From NCBI GenBank assembly GCA_017654935.2, contig CM065694.1, positions 2,336,376 to 2,400,375 of the forward strand: a stretch of DNA of 64,000 nt, read 5' to 3'. Shown here piece by piece: positions 22,701-37,600 of the stretch. The position numbers were made by a program, and so were the translations under genes. Each line of letters opens with the position of its first letter. The stretch's first letter is position 1. A model generated the notes under the pieces. The model saw only the letters and a list, made by a program, of their open reading frames with translations, had not been told where the DNA came from and made no database searches. The stretch is from Phymorhynchus buccinoides. Its lineage: Eukaryota; Mollusca; Gastropoda; Neogastropoda; Raphitomidae.

Positions 22701-25700
22701 CTACACGTAGATGCACGCACTATCAATGATAAACACTCGGCAAAAGACAGACTGCAGGACAAAACTCTAGTCCAGCCTATTATATCACATGAAAAGATAA
22801 AAAACACATGAAAAGATAGAAAACTATAAATGACTTGGCACTAACCATCAAGTCATGCTAATAGCCCTGCTAGGGCCATATCGGGGTGAAGGCTCTCACC
22901 ATATCAAAATCTGACAACACACACCATTCTCTTAAAAAATCCATCATACAGTGGAACCTCCCTTATATAAGACCCCCCCACCCCCCACCCGAATTCTAAC
23001 ACTCCTTCCCATATAAAGACCTACTTCTCTGAGACATTGCCCTTCTTTGTAAGTATTAAAATTACCTCCCTTAAAAGACCCCTCCCTATTAAGACCTTAT
23101 TTTGGATGATTTTTTAAGGTCTTATAAGGAAGGTTCCACTAGGACCCCATTAGTTTTATGAAGACTGAACCGCTACAGTAATAAGATCCTGTGAAAAATT
23201 ACACTACTTTTAATCATGATGTATTCAACAATGAAAATAATTCTTTGATCAAGATATTGATTAAATGCATTTCGCAAATTTCTCGCAGACATCTTGAAGC
23301 TTCTTCCTTATTTCCAATTTAAACCTAATCTCAAATGCAAGAACAATATGCATAAGAAAGGAAACTCTCATAGTCTGCCTTATCGGTGGTCATCAGTGAA
23401 GTCAGACCACTACTTTGTTCAATAATCATGGAGTTTCCGAGCCATCCAATCTCATTTGGAAAAAAACAAAAACCTTCTTCCTCCTTTGAAGAGTCAGTTT
23501 TAAATTTTCAGTTGCACAGCAATTTGTTTGCCAAGCTATTGAAGCATCAAACTGTCTGAGCTACTAAAGACTAATAAATTTATGAAACTCCTGGACATGA
23601 GAACCATCACAACACACCAACCACTCGCATTTCATCCTCCATTCACCGACGTCAATACAAAGCTACAAAACTCGTCAAACGAATAAGAATTGAGGGTAGT
23701 ATCCATCAGACTCTTCCACACTTAAACAGCAAGCAAGAACCAAAATTGTTGGGGGGTTCCTTACATCCCAGTCTGTACTTCCAACATTTGCTACCTTCAT
23801 CCACTGCTTTCTGTCTCTTCTCACGCGCTCTCTCTCTCACACACACACACTTTGTTCAAAACATTACTATTTCTTTAACTACTAATCTTATTAGATATTA
23901 ATTTGTGGTAGTCTGGCTCAGATGGTAGTGCATGTAAAGTATTTTCACGGAGCTGTCAATTCCCAATGGGACGTAATCATCACTGCACAAACTGTACCAC
24001 AAAAGCGTCAATTCATAGACTGCAAATGACTCAATGAGCAATACATACTTTAATAAATATATACAGCATCATATTGATATTTGATACAACGGCATCAGTT
24101 GCATCATCCCCAAGTTTAATAATTCGCTTGTAAACACACAACAGGATTTAAGGAATCTGCTGACCCAGTATTATTATCTCTGATCTTCAACTTGAAATCC
24201 TCAACACTTCCATGGTAAATCATCATTATGCATGGGTGGGAGCAGAACATTTCAACTATACTGAATCATTTTCTCAGCTGTACTGAAAAAGAAAGCAATG
24301 CTATCTTCATATGTTCCAGTCGGACAGAATTGCTATACTGAATTCAGTATTTATCCTGAAGGCCTCCCACCCCTGATTATGGTGCTATGGTGCCAAAGAA
24401 CCCCACTTAAACCTTGCACGTTACACATATGTAACGTCATATTCATAGTCACATAGTTCTTAGGACAAGCAAAAAAACTGGCATGATTGTGTTATCACCT
24501 CGAGAAGATCTGGAAACAGGGACTACTTAAGATGGAGAAAAATCACTAAATTGTTTTACCATTCTGATCAATCTGCCAGCTGGTTTCAAATGTTCCCATG
24601 AACTGAAGTGATTGATTAATTTTAAAAAAATCATTTATAACATTTTTATGGTGCCTGTCAACAAAGTGCACATCAAAAGTAAAGACAGACACCTTTAGCA
24701 AACCTCCATTTTATGCAGATTCAGAATATAATTGACGGAATCAATGGAAACTCTCATAGTCTTCCATATCAGTAGTCATCACAAGTGTGTCAGACCACTA
24801 CTTTATTTTGTTAATCATTGAGTTCCCAAAACAGCAAACCAAAACCTCTTCATCTAACTCAACGTGCAAGGCAAGACGAGGACAAATCACGAGTCTTACT
24901 AACGCAGGGGTGGAAGGGAGGAGGAGGTGGGGGGATGGACATCATAATTGTCGGGCACAAAATTATCTCTCAAAACTTCCAGGCCAGGATGGAGAGGGAG
25001 GGGGTGGGGACAGAAGATCATAGTAAAACCAAAATTAGTCTTGCTAATCTACTTTCAATGCCGTTTACTTTTAAAAAGCAACAAAACTACATGACCCCTT
25101 TAACAATTGCATTATGATAATTACAAAGATTGTTTTCTTAACCAATCATGGTAATAAATAAATAAAAAGTTATAATGCACCAAGCACAAGATCAGGAACT
25201 CTCAGTTCCTCACTTTCATTCAGAGGTCCAGACACAAAGTTTCATCATGTCTTGTGTTCATGGTGCCTAAACGTCCTGGACATGAGAACCATCACAACAC
25301 ACCAACCACTCGCATTTCATCCTCCATTCACCGACGTCAATACAAAGCTACAAAACTCGTCAAACGAATAAGAATTGAGGGTAGTATCCATCAGACTCTT
25401 CCACACTTAAACAGCAAGCAAGAACCAAAATTGTTGGGGGTTTCCTTACATCCCAGTCTGTACTTCCAACATTTGCTACCTTCATCCACTGCCTTCTGTC
25501 TCTTCTCACGCGCTCTCTCTCACACACACACACACTTTGTTCAAAACATTACTATTTCTTTAACTACTAAGCTTATTAGATATTAATTTGTGGTAGTCTG
25601 GCTCAGATGGTAGTGCATGTAAAGTATTTTCACGGAGCTGTCAATTCCCAATGGGACGTAATCATCACTGCACAAACTGTACCACAAAAGCGTCAATTCA

Positions 25701-28700
25701 TAGACTGCAAATGACTCAATGAGCAATACATACTTTAATAAATATATACAGCATCATATTGATATTTGATACAACGGTATAAGTTGCATCATCCCCAAGT
25801 TTAATAATTCGCTTGTAAACACACAACAGGATTTAAGGAATCTGCTGACCCAGTATTATTATCTCTGATCTTCAACTTGAAATCCTCAACACTTCCATGG
25901 TAAATCATCATTATGCATGGGTGGGAGCAGAACATTTCAACTATACTGAATCATTTTCTCAGCTGTACTGAAAAAGAAAGCAATGCTATCTTCATATGTT
26001 CCAGTCGGACAGAATTGCTATACTGAATTCAGTATTTATCCTGAAGGCCTCCCACCCCTGATTATGGTGCTATGGTGCCAAAGAACCCCACTTAAACCTT
26101 GCACGTTACACATATGTAACTTCATATTCATAGTCACATAGTTCTTAGGACAAGCAAAAAAACTGGCATGACCTCGAGAAGATCTGGAAACAGGGACTAC
26201 TTAAGATGAGAAAAATCACTAAATTGTTTTACCATTCTGATCAATCTGCCAGCTGGTTTCAAATGTTCCCATGAACTGTTTTACCATTCTGATCAATCTG
26301 CCAGCTGGTTTCAAATGTTCCCATGAACTGAAGTGATTGATTAATTTTAAAAAAATCATTTATAACATTTTTATGGTGCCTGTCAACAAAGTGCACATCA
26401 AAAGTAAAGACAGACACCTTTAGCAAACCTCCATTTTATGCAGATTCAGAATATAATTGACGGAATCAATGGAAACTCTCATAGTCTGCCATATCAGTAG
26501 TCATCACAAGTGTGTCAGACCACTACTTTATTTTGTTAATCATTGAGTTCCCAAAACAGCAAACCAAAACCTCTTCATCTAACTCAACGTTAAAGGCAAG
26601 ACGAGGACAAATCACGAGTCTTACTAACACAGGGGTGGAAGGGAGGAGGAGGTGGGGGGATGGACATCATAATTGTCGGGCACAAAATTATCTCTCAAAA
26701 CTTCCAGGCCAGGATGGAGAGGAAGGGGGTGGGGACAGAAGATCATAGTAAAACCAAAATTACAGTCTTGCTAATCTACTTTCAATGCCGTTTACTTTTA
26801 AAAAGCAACAAAACTACATGACCCCTTTAACAATTGCATTATGATAATTACAAAGATTGTTTTCTTAACCAATCATGGTAATAAATAAATAAAAAGTTAT
26901 AATGCACCAAGCACAAGATCAGGAACTCTCAGTTCCTCACTTTCATTCAGAGGTCCAGACACAAAGTTTCATCATGTCTTGTGTTCATGGTGCCTAAACG
27001 TCCTGGACATAAGAACCATCACAACACACCAACCACTCGCATTTTATCCTCCATTCACCGACGTCAATACAAAGCTACAAAACTCGTCAAACGAATAAGA
27101 ATTGAGGGTAGTGTCCATCAGACTCTTCCACACTTAAACAGCAAGCAAGAACCAAAATTGTTGGGGGTTTCCTTACATCCCAGTCTGTACTTCCGACATT
27201 TGCTACCTTCATCCACTGCTTTCTGTCTCTTCTCACGCGCTCTCTCTCACACACACACACACTTTGTTCAAAACATTACTATTTCTTTAACTACTAAGCT
27301 TATTAGATATTAATTTGTGGTAGTCTGGCTCAGATGGTAGTGCATGTAAAGTATTTTCACAGAGCTGTCAATTCCCAATGGGACGTAATCATCACTGCAC
27401 AAACTGTACCACAAAAGCGTCAATTCATAGACTGCAAATGACTCAATGAGCAATACATACTTTAATAAATATATACAGCATCATATTGATATTTGATACA
27501 ACGGTATAAGTTGCATCATCCCCAAGTTTAATAATTCGCTTGTAAACACACAACAGGATTTAAGGAATCTGCTGACCCAGTATTATTATCTCTGATCTTC
27601 AACTTGAAATCCTCAACACTTCCATGGTAAATCATCATTATGCATGGGTGGGAGCAGAACATTTCAACTATACTGAATCATTTTCTCAGCTGTACTGAAA
27701 AAGAAAGCAATGCTATCTTCATATGTTCCAGTCGGACAGAATTGCTATACTGAATTCAGTATTTATCCTGAAGGCCTCCCACCCCTGATTATGGTGCTAT
27801 GGTGCCAAAGAACCCCACTTAAACCTTGCACGTTACACATATGTAACGTCATATTCATAGTCACATAGTTCTTAGGACAAGCAAAAAAACTGGCATGATT
27901 GTGTTATCACCTCGAGAAGATCTGGAAACAGGGACTACTTAAGATGGAGAAAAATCACTAAATTGTTTTACCATTCTGATCAATCTGCCAGCTGGTTTCA
28001 AATGTTCCCATGAACTGAAGTGATTGATTAATTTTTTTAAAAATCATTTATAACATTTTTATGGTGCCTGTCAACAAAGTGCACATCAAAAGTAAAGACA
28101 GACACCTTTAGCAAACCTCCATTTTATGCAGATTCAGAATATAATTGACGGAATCAATGGAAACTCTCATAGTCTGCCATATCAGTAGTCATCACAAGTG
28201 TGTCAGACCACTACTTTATTTTGTTAATCATTGAGTTCCCAAAACAGCAAACCAAAACCTCTTCATCTAACTCAACGTGCAAGGCAAGACGAGGACAAAT
28301 CACGAGTCTTACTAACGCAGGGGTGGAAGGGAGGAGGAGGTGGGGGGATGGACATCATAATTGTCGGGCACAAAATTATCTCTCAAAACTTCCAGGCCAG
28401 GATGGAGAGGAAGGGGGTGGGGACAGAAGATCACAGTAAAACCAAAATTACAGTCTTGCTAATCTACTTTCAATGCCGTTTACTTTTAAAAAGCAACAAA
28501 ACTACATGACCCCTTTAACAATTGCATTATGATAATTACAAAGATTGTTTTCTTAACCAATCATGGTAATAAATAAATAAAAAGTTATAATGCACCAAGC
28601 ACAAGATCAGGAACTCTCAGTTCCTCACTTTCATTCAGAGGTCCAGACACAAAGTTTCATCATGTCTTGTGTTCATGGTGCCTAAACGTCCTGGACATGA

Positions 28701-31700
28701 GAACCATCACAACACACCAACCACTCGCATTTTATCCTCCATTCACCGACGTCAATACAAAGCTACAAAACTCGTCAAACGAATAAGAATTGAGGGTAGT
28801 ATCCATCAGACTCTTCCACACTTAAACAGCAAGCAAGAACCAAAATTGTTGGGGGGTTCCTTACATCCCAGTCTGTACTTCCGACATTTGCTACCTTCAT
28901 CCACTGCTTTCTGTCTCTTCTCACGCGCTCTCTCTCACACACACACACACACTTTGTTCAAAACATTACTATTTCTTTAACTACTAAGCTTATTAGATAT
29001 TAATTTGTGGTAGTCTGGCTCAGATGGTAGTGCATGTAAAGTATTTTCACGGAGCTGTCAATTCCCAATGGGACGTAATCATCACTGCACAAACTGTACC
29101 ACAAAAGCGTCAATTCATAGACTGCAAATGACTCAATGAGCAATACACACTTTAATAAAATAGATCAGTTGTATCATTATCCGACATCCCAGAGTTTCAT
29201 AACTCGCTTACAAACAACAACAGTATTTAAGGAATCTGCTGACCCAGTATTATCATCTCTGATCTTCATTGTGGAATCCTCAACACTTTCATGGTAGATC
29301 ATCATTATGGGGTCCAAAGAACCCCACTTATACCTTGCACGTTACACATACGTCATACTCGGTCACATAGTTCTTAGGACTAAAACTGGAATGATTGTGT
29401 TATCACCTCGAGAAGAGCTGGAAACAGGGACTAATTAAGGAGAAAAATCACTAGATTGTTTTACCATTCTGATCAATCTGCCAGCTGGTTAAGATTTTCC
29501 CATGAACCGATTGATTAATAAAATATTTATTTATAACATTTTTATGGTGCCTGTCAACAAAGTGCACATCAAAAGTAAAGACAGACACCTTTAGCAAACC
29601 TCCATTTTATGCAGATTCAGAATATAGTTGACGGAATCAATGGAAACTCTCATAGTCTGCCATATCAGTAGTCATCAGAAGTGTGTCAGACCACTACTTT
29701 AATTTGTTAATCATTGAGTCCCCCAAACAGCAAACCAAAACCTCTTCATCTAACTCAACGTGCAAGGCAAGACGAGGACAAATCTTGAAGTCTTACTAAC
29801 ACAGGGAAGGAAGGGAGGAGGAGGGGGAGGGATGGACATCATAATTGTCGGGCACAAAATTATCTCTCAAAACTTCCAGGCCAGGAGGGAGAGGGAGGGA
29901 GTGGGGGGTAAAAGATCACAGTAAAACCAAAGTTACAGTTTAGCTAATCTACTTTCAATGTCGTTTACTTTTAATAAGCAACAAAGCTACATGATCCCTT
30001 TAACAATTGCATTATGATAATTACAAAGATTTTTTTCTTAACCAATCGGGGTACAAAAAGTTCTAATGCACCAAGCACAAGATCAGGAACTCTCAGTTCC
30101 TCACTTTCATTCAGAGGTCCAGACACAAGTTTCATCATGTCTTGCGTTCATGGTGCCTACACGTAGATGCACGCACTATCAATGATAAACACTCGGCAAA
30201 AGACAGGCTGCAGGACAAAACTCTAGTCCAGCCTATTATATCACATGAAAAGATAAAAAACACATGAACAGATTTTAAAAAAACCCTATAAGTCATGCTA
30301 ATAGCCCTCCCGACAACTAGGGCCATATTGGGGTGAGGGCTCTCACCGTCACCATATCAAAATCTAACATATATATAAGACCCCCATTATCACACTCCCT
30401 CCCACATAAGACCTTTTTTTTTTTTTTTGATCAAAGAAACCACAAACACCACTAACTGTGAAAAAAATAAAATAAAAGTAAAAGTAGAAGATTGTGCCGG
30501 TTTACTTTTTGTCCCAATGGGGGACAGATAGTGTATGAGCATGGTACATAGAGATCTCGTTCGAACCTACTTCTCTGAGACATTGCCCATCTTAAAATTA
30601 CCTCCCTTAAAAGACCCCTCCCTATTAAGAGTATAAGACCTTATTTTGGATGATTTGTGAAGGTCTTATAAGGAAGGTTCCACAGTAGTATTGATAATCA
30701 AGCAAAAGGACCCCATTAGTTTTATGAAGACTAAACCTCTAGAGTATTAGGGTCCTGTGAAAAATTACACTACTTTTAATGATAATGTATTCAACAATGA
30801 ATTAAATGTCTAAACATAACATTTTTAAAATAATTCTTTGATCAAGATATTGATTAAATGCAATTTGCAAATTTCTCGCAGACATCTTGAAGCTTCTTCC
30901 TTATTTCCAATTTAAACCTAATCTCAAATGTAAGAACAATATGCATAAGAAAGGAAACTCTCATAGTCTGCCTTATCGGTGGTCATCAGTGAAGTCAGAC
31001 TACTACTTTATTCAATAATCATGGAGTTTCCGAGCTATCCTATCTAAACTAGACATTTCCCCCTTTACACGTGCAACAACACAAAATGAAAATAAACAAC
31101 TGAAAAGGCAGGGGTTTAGGGCTAATGTCCCCCTGCAGCTAAAGAAAATGGTAGATTTTTGAAAGTATTTTAGTTTGCTTTTTAATGGTAGATTTTTGAA
31201 AGTATTTTAGTTTGCTTTTTCCACAATTTATGCAAATGCTTATTTTAAAGTGTTTGAACAATACAGTAGACACACAAAGATCTTGTTTGACAAATTTGAA
31301 AAAAAAGAAAGGAAATTCCTTTTCTGGTAAAATTCAAACAGGAAATCCTTGTATACCTGGAAAAGTTACACCCACGCTCTTCTCCTGTAGACACACACAC
31401 ACACACACAAACGACAGAAAAGACTTTAACCCTTTCGCCGCCAGCCATTTTTGAGCAAAACATTTCCATTAAACTTACCTGGGTAGTGGGTAGAGACAAA
31501 AATCTGTCTGTAATATTGGGGATTCTTCTGTGACACATTTAAAGTAAGGCCTATCCTTACCTCCCAAAATTAAGAGAATAGTGTCTTTGGATAACATGCC
31601 CTGATTTGATGCCTTTTAGTGACATGGGTGTTAAATAATTGTGGTGCAAAAATGTGACGTTGGTGGTGAAAGGGTTAAACAAAAAGAAGAAGGAAATAAC

Positions 31701-34596
31701 ACCCAGTTCAGCTCAGATGGTAGTGCATGTTGAAAAGTGTTTTCACGATGTGGTCAATCCGCTGTGGATCAAAATCATCACCACAGAAATCTGGGTGGAT
31801 AAAAGGACACCAATACAGGTGGCAGCTTAAGTTATGATCATTCTTCTAGTCTTGGAGCTCAAAAATGCAACAGAACACAATTTCAAGCTACATTTATTAA
31901 TACTATATTAGTATATAAGTTAACAACTCGCTATCCCAGAAAGTATGTGTGCATGCTTACGGCACATTTCTATACACATGCATGCCAATTATATCAACTG
32001 TTACATTAAAATCTAAAGCTTTTTTTTTTTTTTACAGCAGCATATAGAGGACAAATCATTACATAACAAATGACACTTCACATTACATTGCCCTTGGGTG
32101 GTTGTTGTGGTACCCTGGCTAAAAGACTCCAGGGATCATCCCAACAGCCGAAGCACTTGAACACTATGGCACAAATGCACCAGCTAGGGCTGAGAACATG
32201 AGTGACCGTTTTTTTTATTACCCCGCCATGTGGGCAGCTACACTCCCGACTTCGGAGGATGCCCATGGGTTAAGATACAATATTTTCTTATTCCCTTTCG
32301 ATTCATTTCATTAATAAATACTTCCCTATTAATTTCGTTGATGTTTTCTAACACAAGTGTTCCGTTAAGGGGGCGGGGGATGAAAGAACAAAGTAAAAGA
32401 GCACCCAGAGTGTCAGCATGTCTCAGACTTCAAATGGTTTCATAAGAACTCAATGCGCTGTGAGAAAGTCATCACTGATAGCTGAAACTTGAATTCCAGT
32501 CTTTTGAATTCCAGTACGAGTCATTGCCTCCACAAATGTGATAACACGTTTAACATATCATTGATATGGAGTAATTTCAATAATGCATATCAGGCATGAG
32601 ATTCAGAAATTATGATTTAGGCATAAAAGTGGCCCCCCAAAATGGGTTGAAGCCCCTTGAAATTGAAGTCTTTTTTGCCATTTAAGCCTTAAAATAACAG
32701 CATTAGAAGTAGAAATGAAATATTTCATTTTTATTCAGTCGTAAGTATTTATATATTCAGTTGGTCTCTTGTTGATTTTAAAATTGACTTCTGAAGCCAT
32801 CAAAAAGCCTGAAATCAGCCTAAAGGCTAAAAACAAATCTCATACCTGTGATTTTAAGGAGCTGTCAAATGAAAAAAATTATTCTCTCAGGTGAAACGAT
32901 CGGGACACAAACCGTAAATTGCATTTGAGACGGAAGATTACAGTTAACACAAATTTTATGTTTTGCTCAACAATAGTTAATTTCCTCGTTTATATTATAA
33001 AAAAGAGAAAAAAGTAACTGGGCCATTTCCTTTATAAATTTGTATTACAGTATTACAAAACTACTTCCACCATCAGTGATGCAACAATCAAATCAACCCA
33101 GCACAAGATCAGGAACTCTCAGTTCCTCACTTTCACTCAGAGGTCCAGACACAAGTTTCATCATGTCTTGTGTTCATGTCGTCTCCATGCACTCTATTAA
33201 CGGCTTTAAAAACACTTTGAGCACAAGACAAAGGCCCGGTCAAATTTTACTTAATGCAAACCATTTCTTATTATGGCATCAATAGGCAACTCTTTCATTT
33301 CAATCAATGCTAAACTTTTGTGAAAATAACACTACAAGTACTTGTCAGACACTTTGCATTCACAAATAAATCACATGCTCAAAAATAAATAAGCAAACAT
33401 ACATTAGCAAAAAAACTTTTAGTTTCAACGGGATACTCTCAATTAACTGTAATGGGCAAGGATGTCAAGCTGATTTCTTTCAAGCTTTTTACATATTTTC
33501 AATTTAAACTAACTAGCTTAAATTAATATTTTCATACCTGTACTTTACAAAAGCATGTGCAAAAAAACACACCAAAAAACCAAACACCCTAAATGAACAA
33601 TAGTTTTGCATAGTGAATTTGCAGACTGAACGTTCTCTGAGCTATGCCAGAATGCAACAACAATATTCAGCAAAGACTAGGAAACTCTCATAGTCTGCCT
33701 TATCGGTGGTCATCAGTGAAGTCAGACCACTACTTTATTCAATAATCATTGAGTTTCCAAGATATCCTATCTAAACTAAGACATCCCCCCCCCCCTTTCA
33801 AGTGAATAGAAAATGTTCGCAAATAATCAAGGGAAGCAACCTCATGGTGAATGTGAGTGATCCCGCTTGACAGAATCGGTCAAACGCAAACAGGAAGCTA
33901 CACTCGTCCAATGAACTTGCCTCATGCTATGTTTGTTATGGTTTGACTAATCCATTCAAGGTAGACTACTCTAATTTTCACGTACTTCTCTCCCTTTGTT
34001 TTCCTAAATATATCTATTTAACCCCTTGACTGCCAGAGAAAATATATTAAAAAATCTTAGTACAAATCATGACATGACATGAAAATGACAACTGATAGAG
34101 CCAATCTGGCAAAATGGTCTGGGGATATAACTCTCTTGACTGTGCTAGAGCAAAAGCTAGAATATCAGTTATTCCTCTTCATCTGATGACGTCATCAAGT
34201 CACTATGTGATACGTCTTACACGGGAGGTTCCACTGTACATAAAACACCCGAGTAAAGGGGTTGCCCAGAAATAATAGAAACAAAAGGAAATAACACCCA
34301 GTTCAGCTCAGATGGTAGTGCATGTTGAAAAGTGTTAGTGTTTTCACGATGTGGTCAATCCGCTGTGGATCAAAATCATCACCCCAAAAATCTGGGTGGA
34401 TAAAAGGACACCAACAGAAGGCTACACTGTCATCAGCTTTGTAGATTTGAGCTAGAACCTGACAGACATTACATCAATTAGAATTTATAGTGATATCCAT
34501 AATAACTGCTCTCCACTCCTAAAAAAGTGAGAGTGAGTGAGTGAGTGAGTGCGAGTGTGTGTGAGTGAGTGAGTGCGAGTGTGTGTGAGTGAGTGA

Positions 34597-34634
<38 letters not shown>

Positions 34635-37600
34635 GCGTGTGCGTGTGTTGTGCGTTTTTTGTGCATGCGTGACATGTCCTATATCTGTCAAGTGCAACAA
34701 CTATTAATGTTGCATTCAAGTTTTTAAAGCAACAACTGTTGCAGCACACTGGAGACAAGTAATTTTCAGGCATGGGAATTGTCAGAGACAAAAACTCAGA
34801 TGCGTTATGCTGCCGTTACGCGCCCAACCAAGAAAATAGTTATGCCCAGTAAGTCCAACTTCGGCTGGAGGGTATATTTTTGAAAGTGTTTCTTGAAAAA
34901 AGGCAGGACAATGGACCGGTAAGGCAGAAAGATAGTGGACGACAGAAAGGCAGTCAAAAAGATTGACAGATTAGAGGACGTGAACTTCCAGAAGGTGGGG
35001 GAACTATTTATACAAAAGACCCCGGTATCCACAGGGGGGGTGAGATACAATTTGGTATCATTTGCTCTTTCAATTAACTGATAAAATCAAAATAGTGTTT
35101 TCCTTACAGCTGCTATGTAAAAAATAAATAAATGAAAATAAATAATGCAAAGAAAACAGACCAAAAGTCACAGCATGTCTCAGACTTAAAACAGTTTCAT
35201 AAGTACTCAATGCGCTGTGAGAAAGTCATCACTGACAGATGTTTTTCGAAGGTCTTCTTGCTTGAAAGTATGTGATCCAAACTTTTCAAATTATTGACCA
35301 AAATTGTCAGTCCTGTTGATATCCAAGAGGGCCGGTAAGCCTAATGAACTTTTGCTCTGTAGTTTGTACATATGTGACCCAGCACCACAAAAGGGACGTT
35401 AAGTCGCTGGGATAATTTCTCACAACATGCTTGGAAAGTCAAAATCTCATTTTGGGGGTGTTTATTTTGAGTTATGAGTACAGTATCTTCATGTTATCTA
35501 ACATCTACCTTTCATGTTTATAAAGGACAATCTTTAATGTGGTCTCTAAATGGTCTTATAAGTGCTTTAAAACGAGTAGGTCAATGCATTTTCTTCAGCT
35601 AGGCCAGACTTTAGATTGTGTTTTCTCAAAATGGCCGACGCTCACCATACTATTTAAAAGCTCACAACTCTGGAACGGAAAAAGATGCAAGAATGGTTCT
35701 TGTATCATTACAAAGAGAAGGGTCTACACCTAATGTCCCTTTTCCCTTTGCTTACTGTCGTCTACTATATTTCTGCCATACTTGGGTCATATTTTTGTAT
35801 ATTATAAGCATTATTTTGTCTTTTTTTTAATTTTGCAAATTGAACTTTTTTGTTAATTTCAGCACCAACTCAATAGTAACACAGGTTAACTGCATCGCAT
35901 GCACATGTATGTGCATAGAAAATAGTTCTATCAGGCTCTTAGGTAGAGAAAAACTAGCATTCTTTAGACAAGTGACCGATCTAGATTTATCTATCATACC
36001 TTCTGTGAGCAAGTCAACAATGTTCACTCACTAATTGCAAATCAATTGAGAGATCAAATTATCTACTTTTAGATAATACACACTGTGCTCTTCCAAAAAC
36101 AATGCACTCTACTACACATAAAATTAAGTGGAAACTCTCATAGTCTGCCTTATCAGTGGTCATCAGTTATCTGTATCAGACCACTACTTTTTGTATAATA
36201 ATCATTGAGTTTTCACAAACTGACATCAAGTGACAACAAATTTCAGTTCCTTTAACCCTTTCAACGCCAGCCATTTTTCTGCCAAAACTTTCCATTAAAC
36301 TTACCTGGGTAGAGAAAACTTAAAAGATTTAATCTGCAATATTTGGGATTCCTTTGCGACACCCATACAAATTAAAATAGGGCCTATTCTCTTACCTCCT
36401 AAAATTAAGAACACAAGATCACTGGATACCAGACCCTCATGAGATGCCTTTTAGTGACATGGGTGTTCAATCATTGTGGTGCAAAGAGGCGACAGTGGCG
36501 AAGAAAGGGTTAACACTCTTTTGGAGGCATATGTTAAAATGAAAAGGCATCCTATCAATCTCTACAAAATGACAGAGATGTCTGCATGATCATGTGAATA
36601 TTTTGCTCTTTCTTTTCTACTTGAGAACTGTCTACAGTGTGGGTCATTAAAAGAAGATGATTAATTGGATTGTATTACAATTTGCCATATCAACACTATC
36701 AATATGTACAAAAGTGATTTGTTGAAATTTGCACACAAAAAGCCATTCATACAAGGGTGTTTTTTCTATATAATACAGCGACTATTACAATTTAGGTCCA
36801 TAAAAAATGTATAATATAAAATGACCTGTAATCAGACAATCGGAAATTAATAGGTGTAATTTTCTGTGAATTAATTTTGTCCTTTCACAAATAAAGCATG
36901 TTGTACTGTAAGCATGCCTAAAAAAAAAGAGAGAAAAAGAAACCAGGCATATTTGCATTAAAAAAAACCCAATAAAACAATACTGTAGTGCATATAAACA
37001 ACATTACCAGTATCAACAAATGTATTAAAGATTATTGCTTAGCCTCAGCCGATTCTGACATGAGAACCCGGAACTCCTACTCTGAGGCCATTTTAGAATA
37101 TAGTTGTACTGAAAATTGAGGAAGATGCTGCTAGCAGAAGTCTCAGAACAAAACTGGTTTCACGACATGTCAATGCGCTGTGAGAAAGTCATCACTGACT
37201 CCTGCTTAGCATCTCTCATCCAAAATAAAAACAAACAACTTTCCACAAGAAGTGGGTGTCATGATGACATGCAAACACCTTGAATACTACCTAAACACAA
37301 ATATTCAAAGCAGACAAGTTTTCAAAGGTAAGAGGAGAAAAAAGAAAAAAAGAAAACAAACACGAAGCTGTCTTCTTCCTTCTGAAAAGCACAGCACCAC
37401 ATCCAAAGAATCGAGTCTCATCACTTACGAACATGCTCCATGCCAGAAGAGGGTTGCAGCCTGCGTTGAAAAATGCCCTCTCCGCTCCCAAGGAGCATTA
37501 TAAGTTGATATATCTAATCTGAATAAAACCAGGGAAGCATAGAGAAGCCCTTGCATGTACTTCTGGCTGAGAAATCTGTCCCACATACCGCCAAGTACTA

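Larger units (their letters stand above)
21480..31040 (-). repeat. Tandem snoRNA module array, ~1.7 kb unit (intron 5)
   Basis: Each module, read along the plus strand, has a U33-like, a family C and a family D snoRNA. U33-like copies at 23910, 25595, 27322 and 29012 are 1,685-1,727 bp apart and the modules between them are nearly identical. The outer modules (21534-22690 and 29012-30144) lack a 145-bp insertion found in the three inner ones. Open frames of about 80-110 codons repeat once per module but run antisense to the snoRNAs, have no domain and decay between copies, so they are not called as genes. Confidence 0.92.

Noticed and set aside
22249..28980. Repeated frames of about 80-110 codons (MSDHYFILL..., [10 protein letters not shown]..., [10 protein letters not shown]...) as a tandem protein gene family
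   Set aside because: They repeat because the 1.7-kb module repeats. They run antisense to RPL13A, overlap snoRNA C and D copies, have no domain or signal, and carry frame-changing differences between modules.
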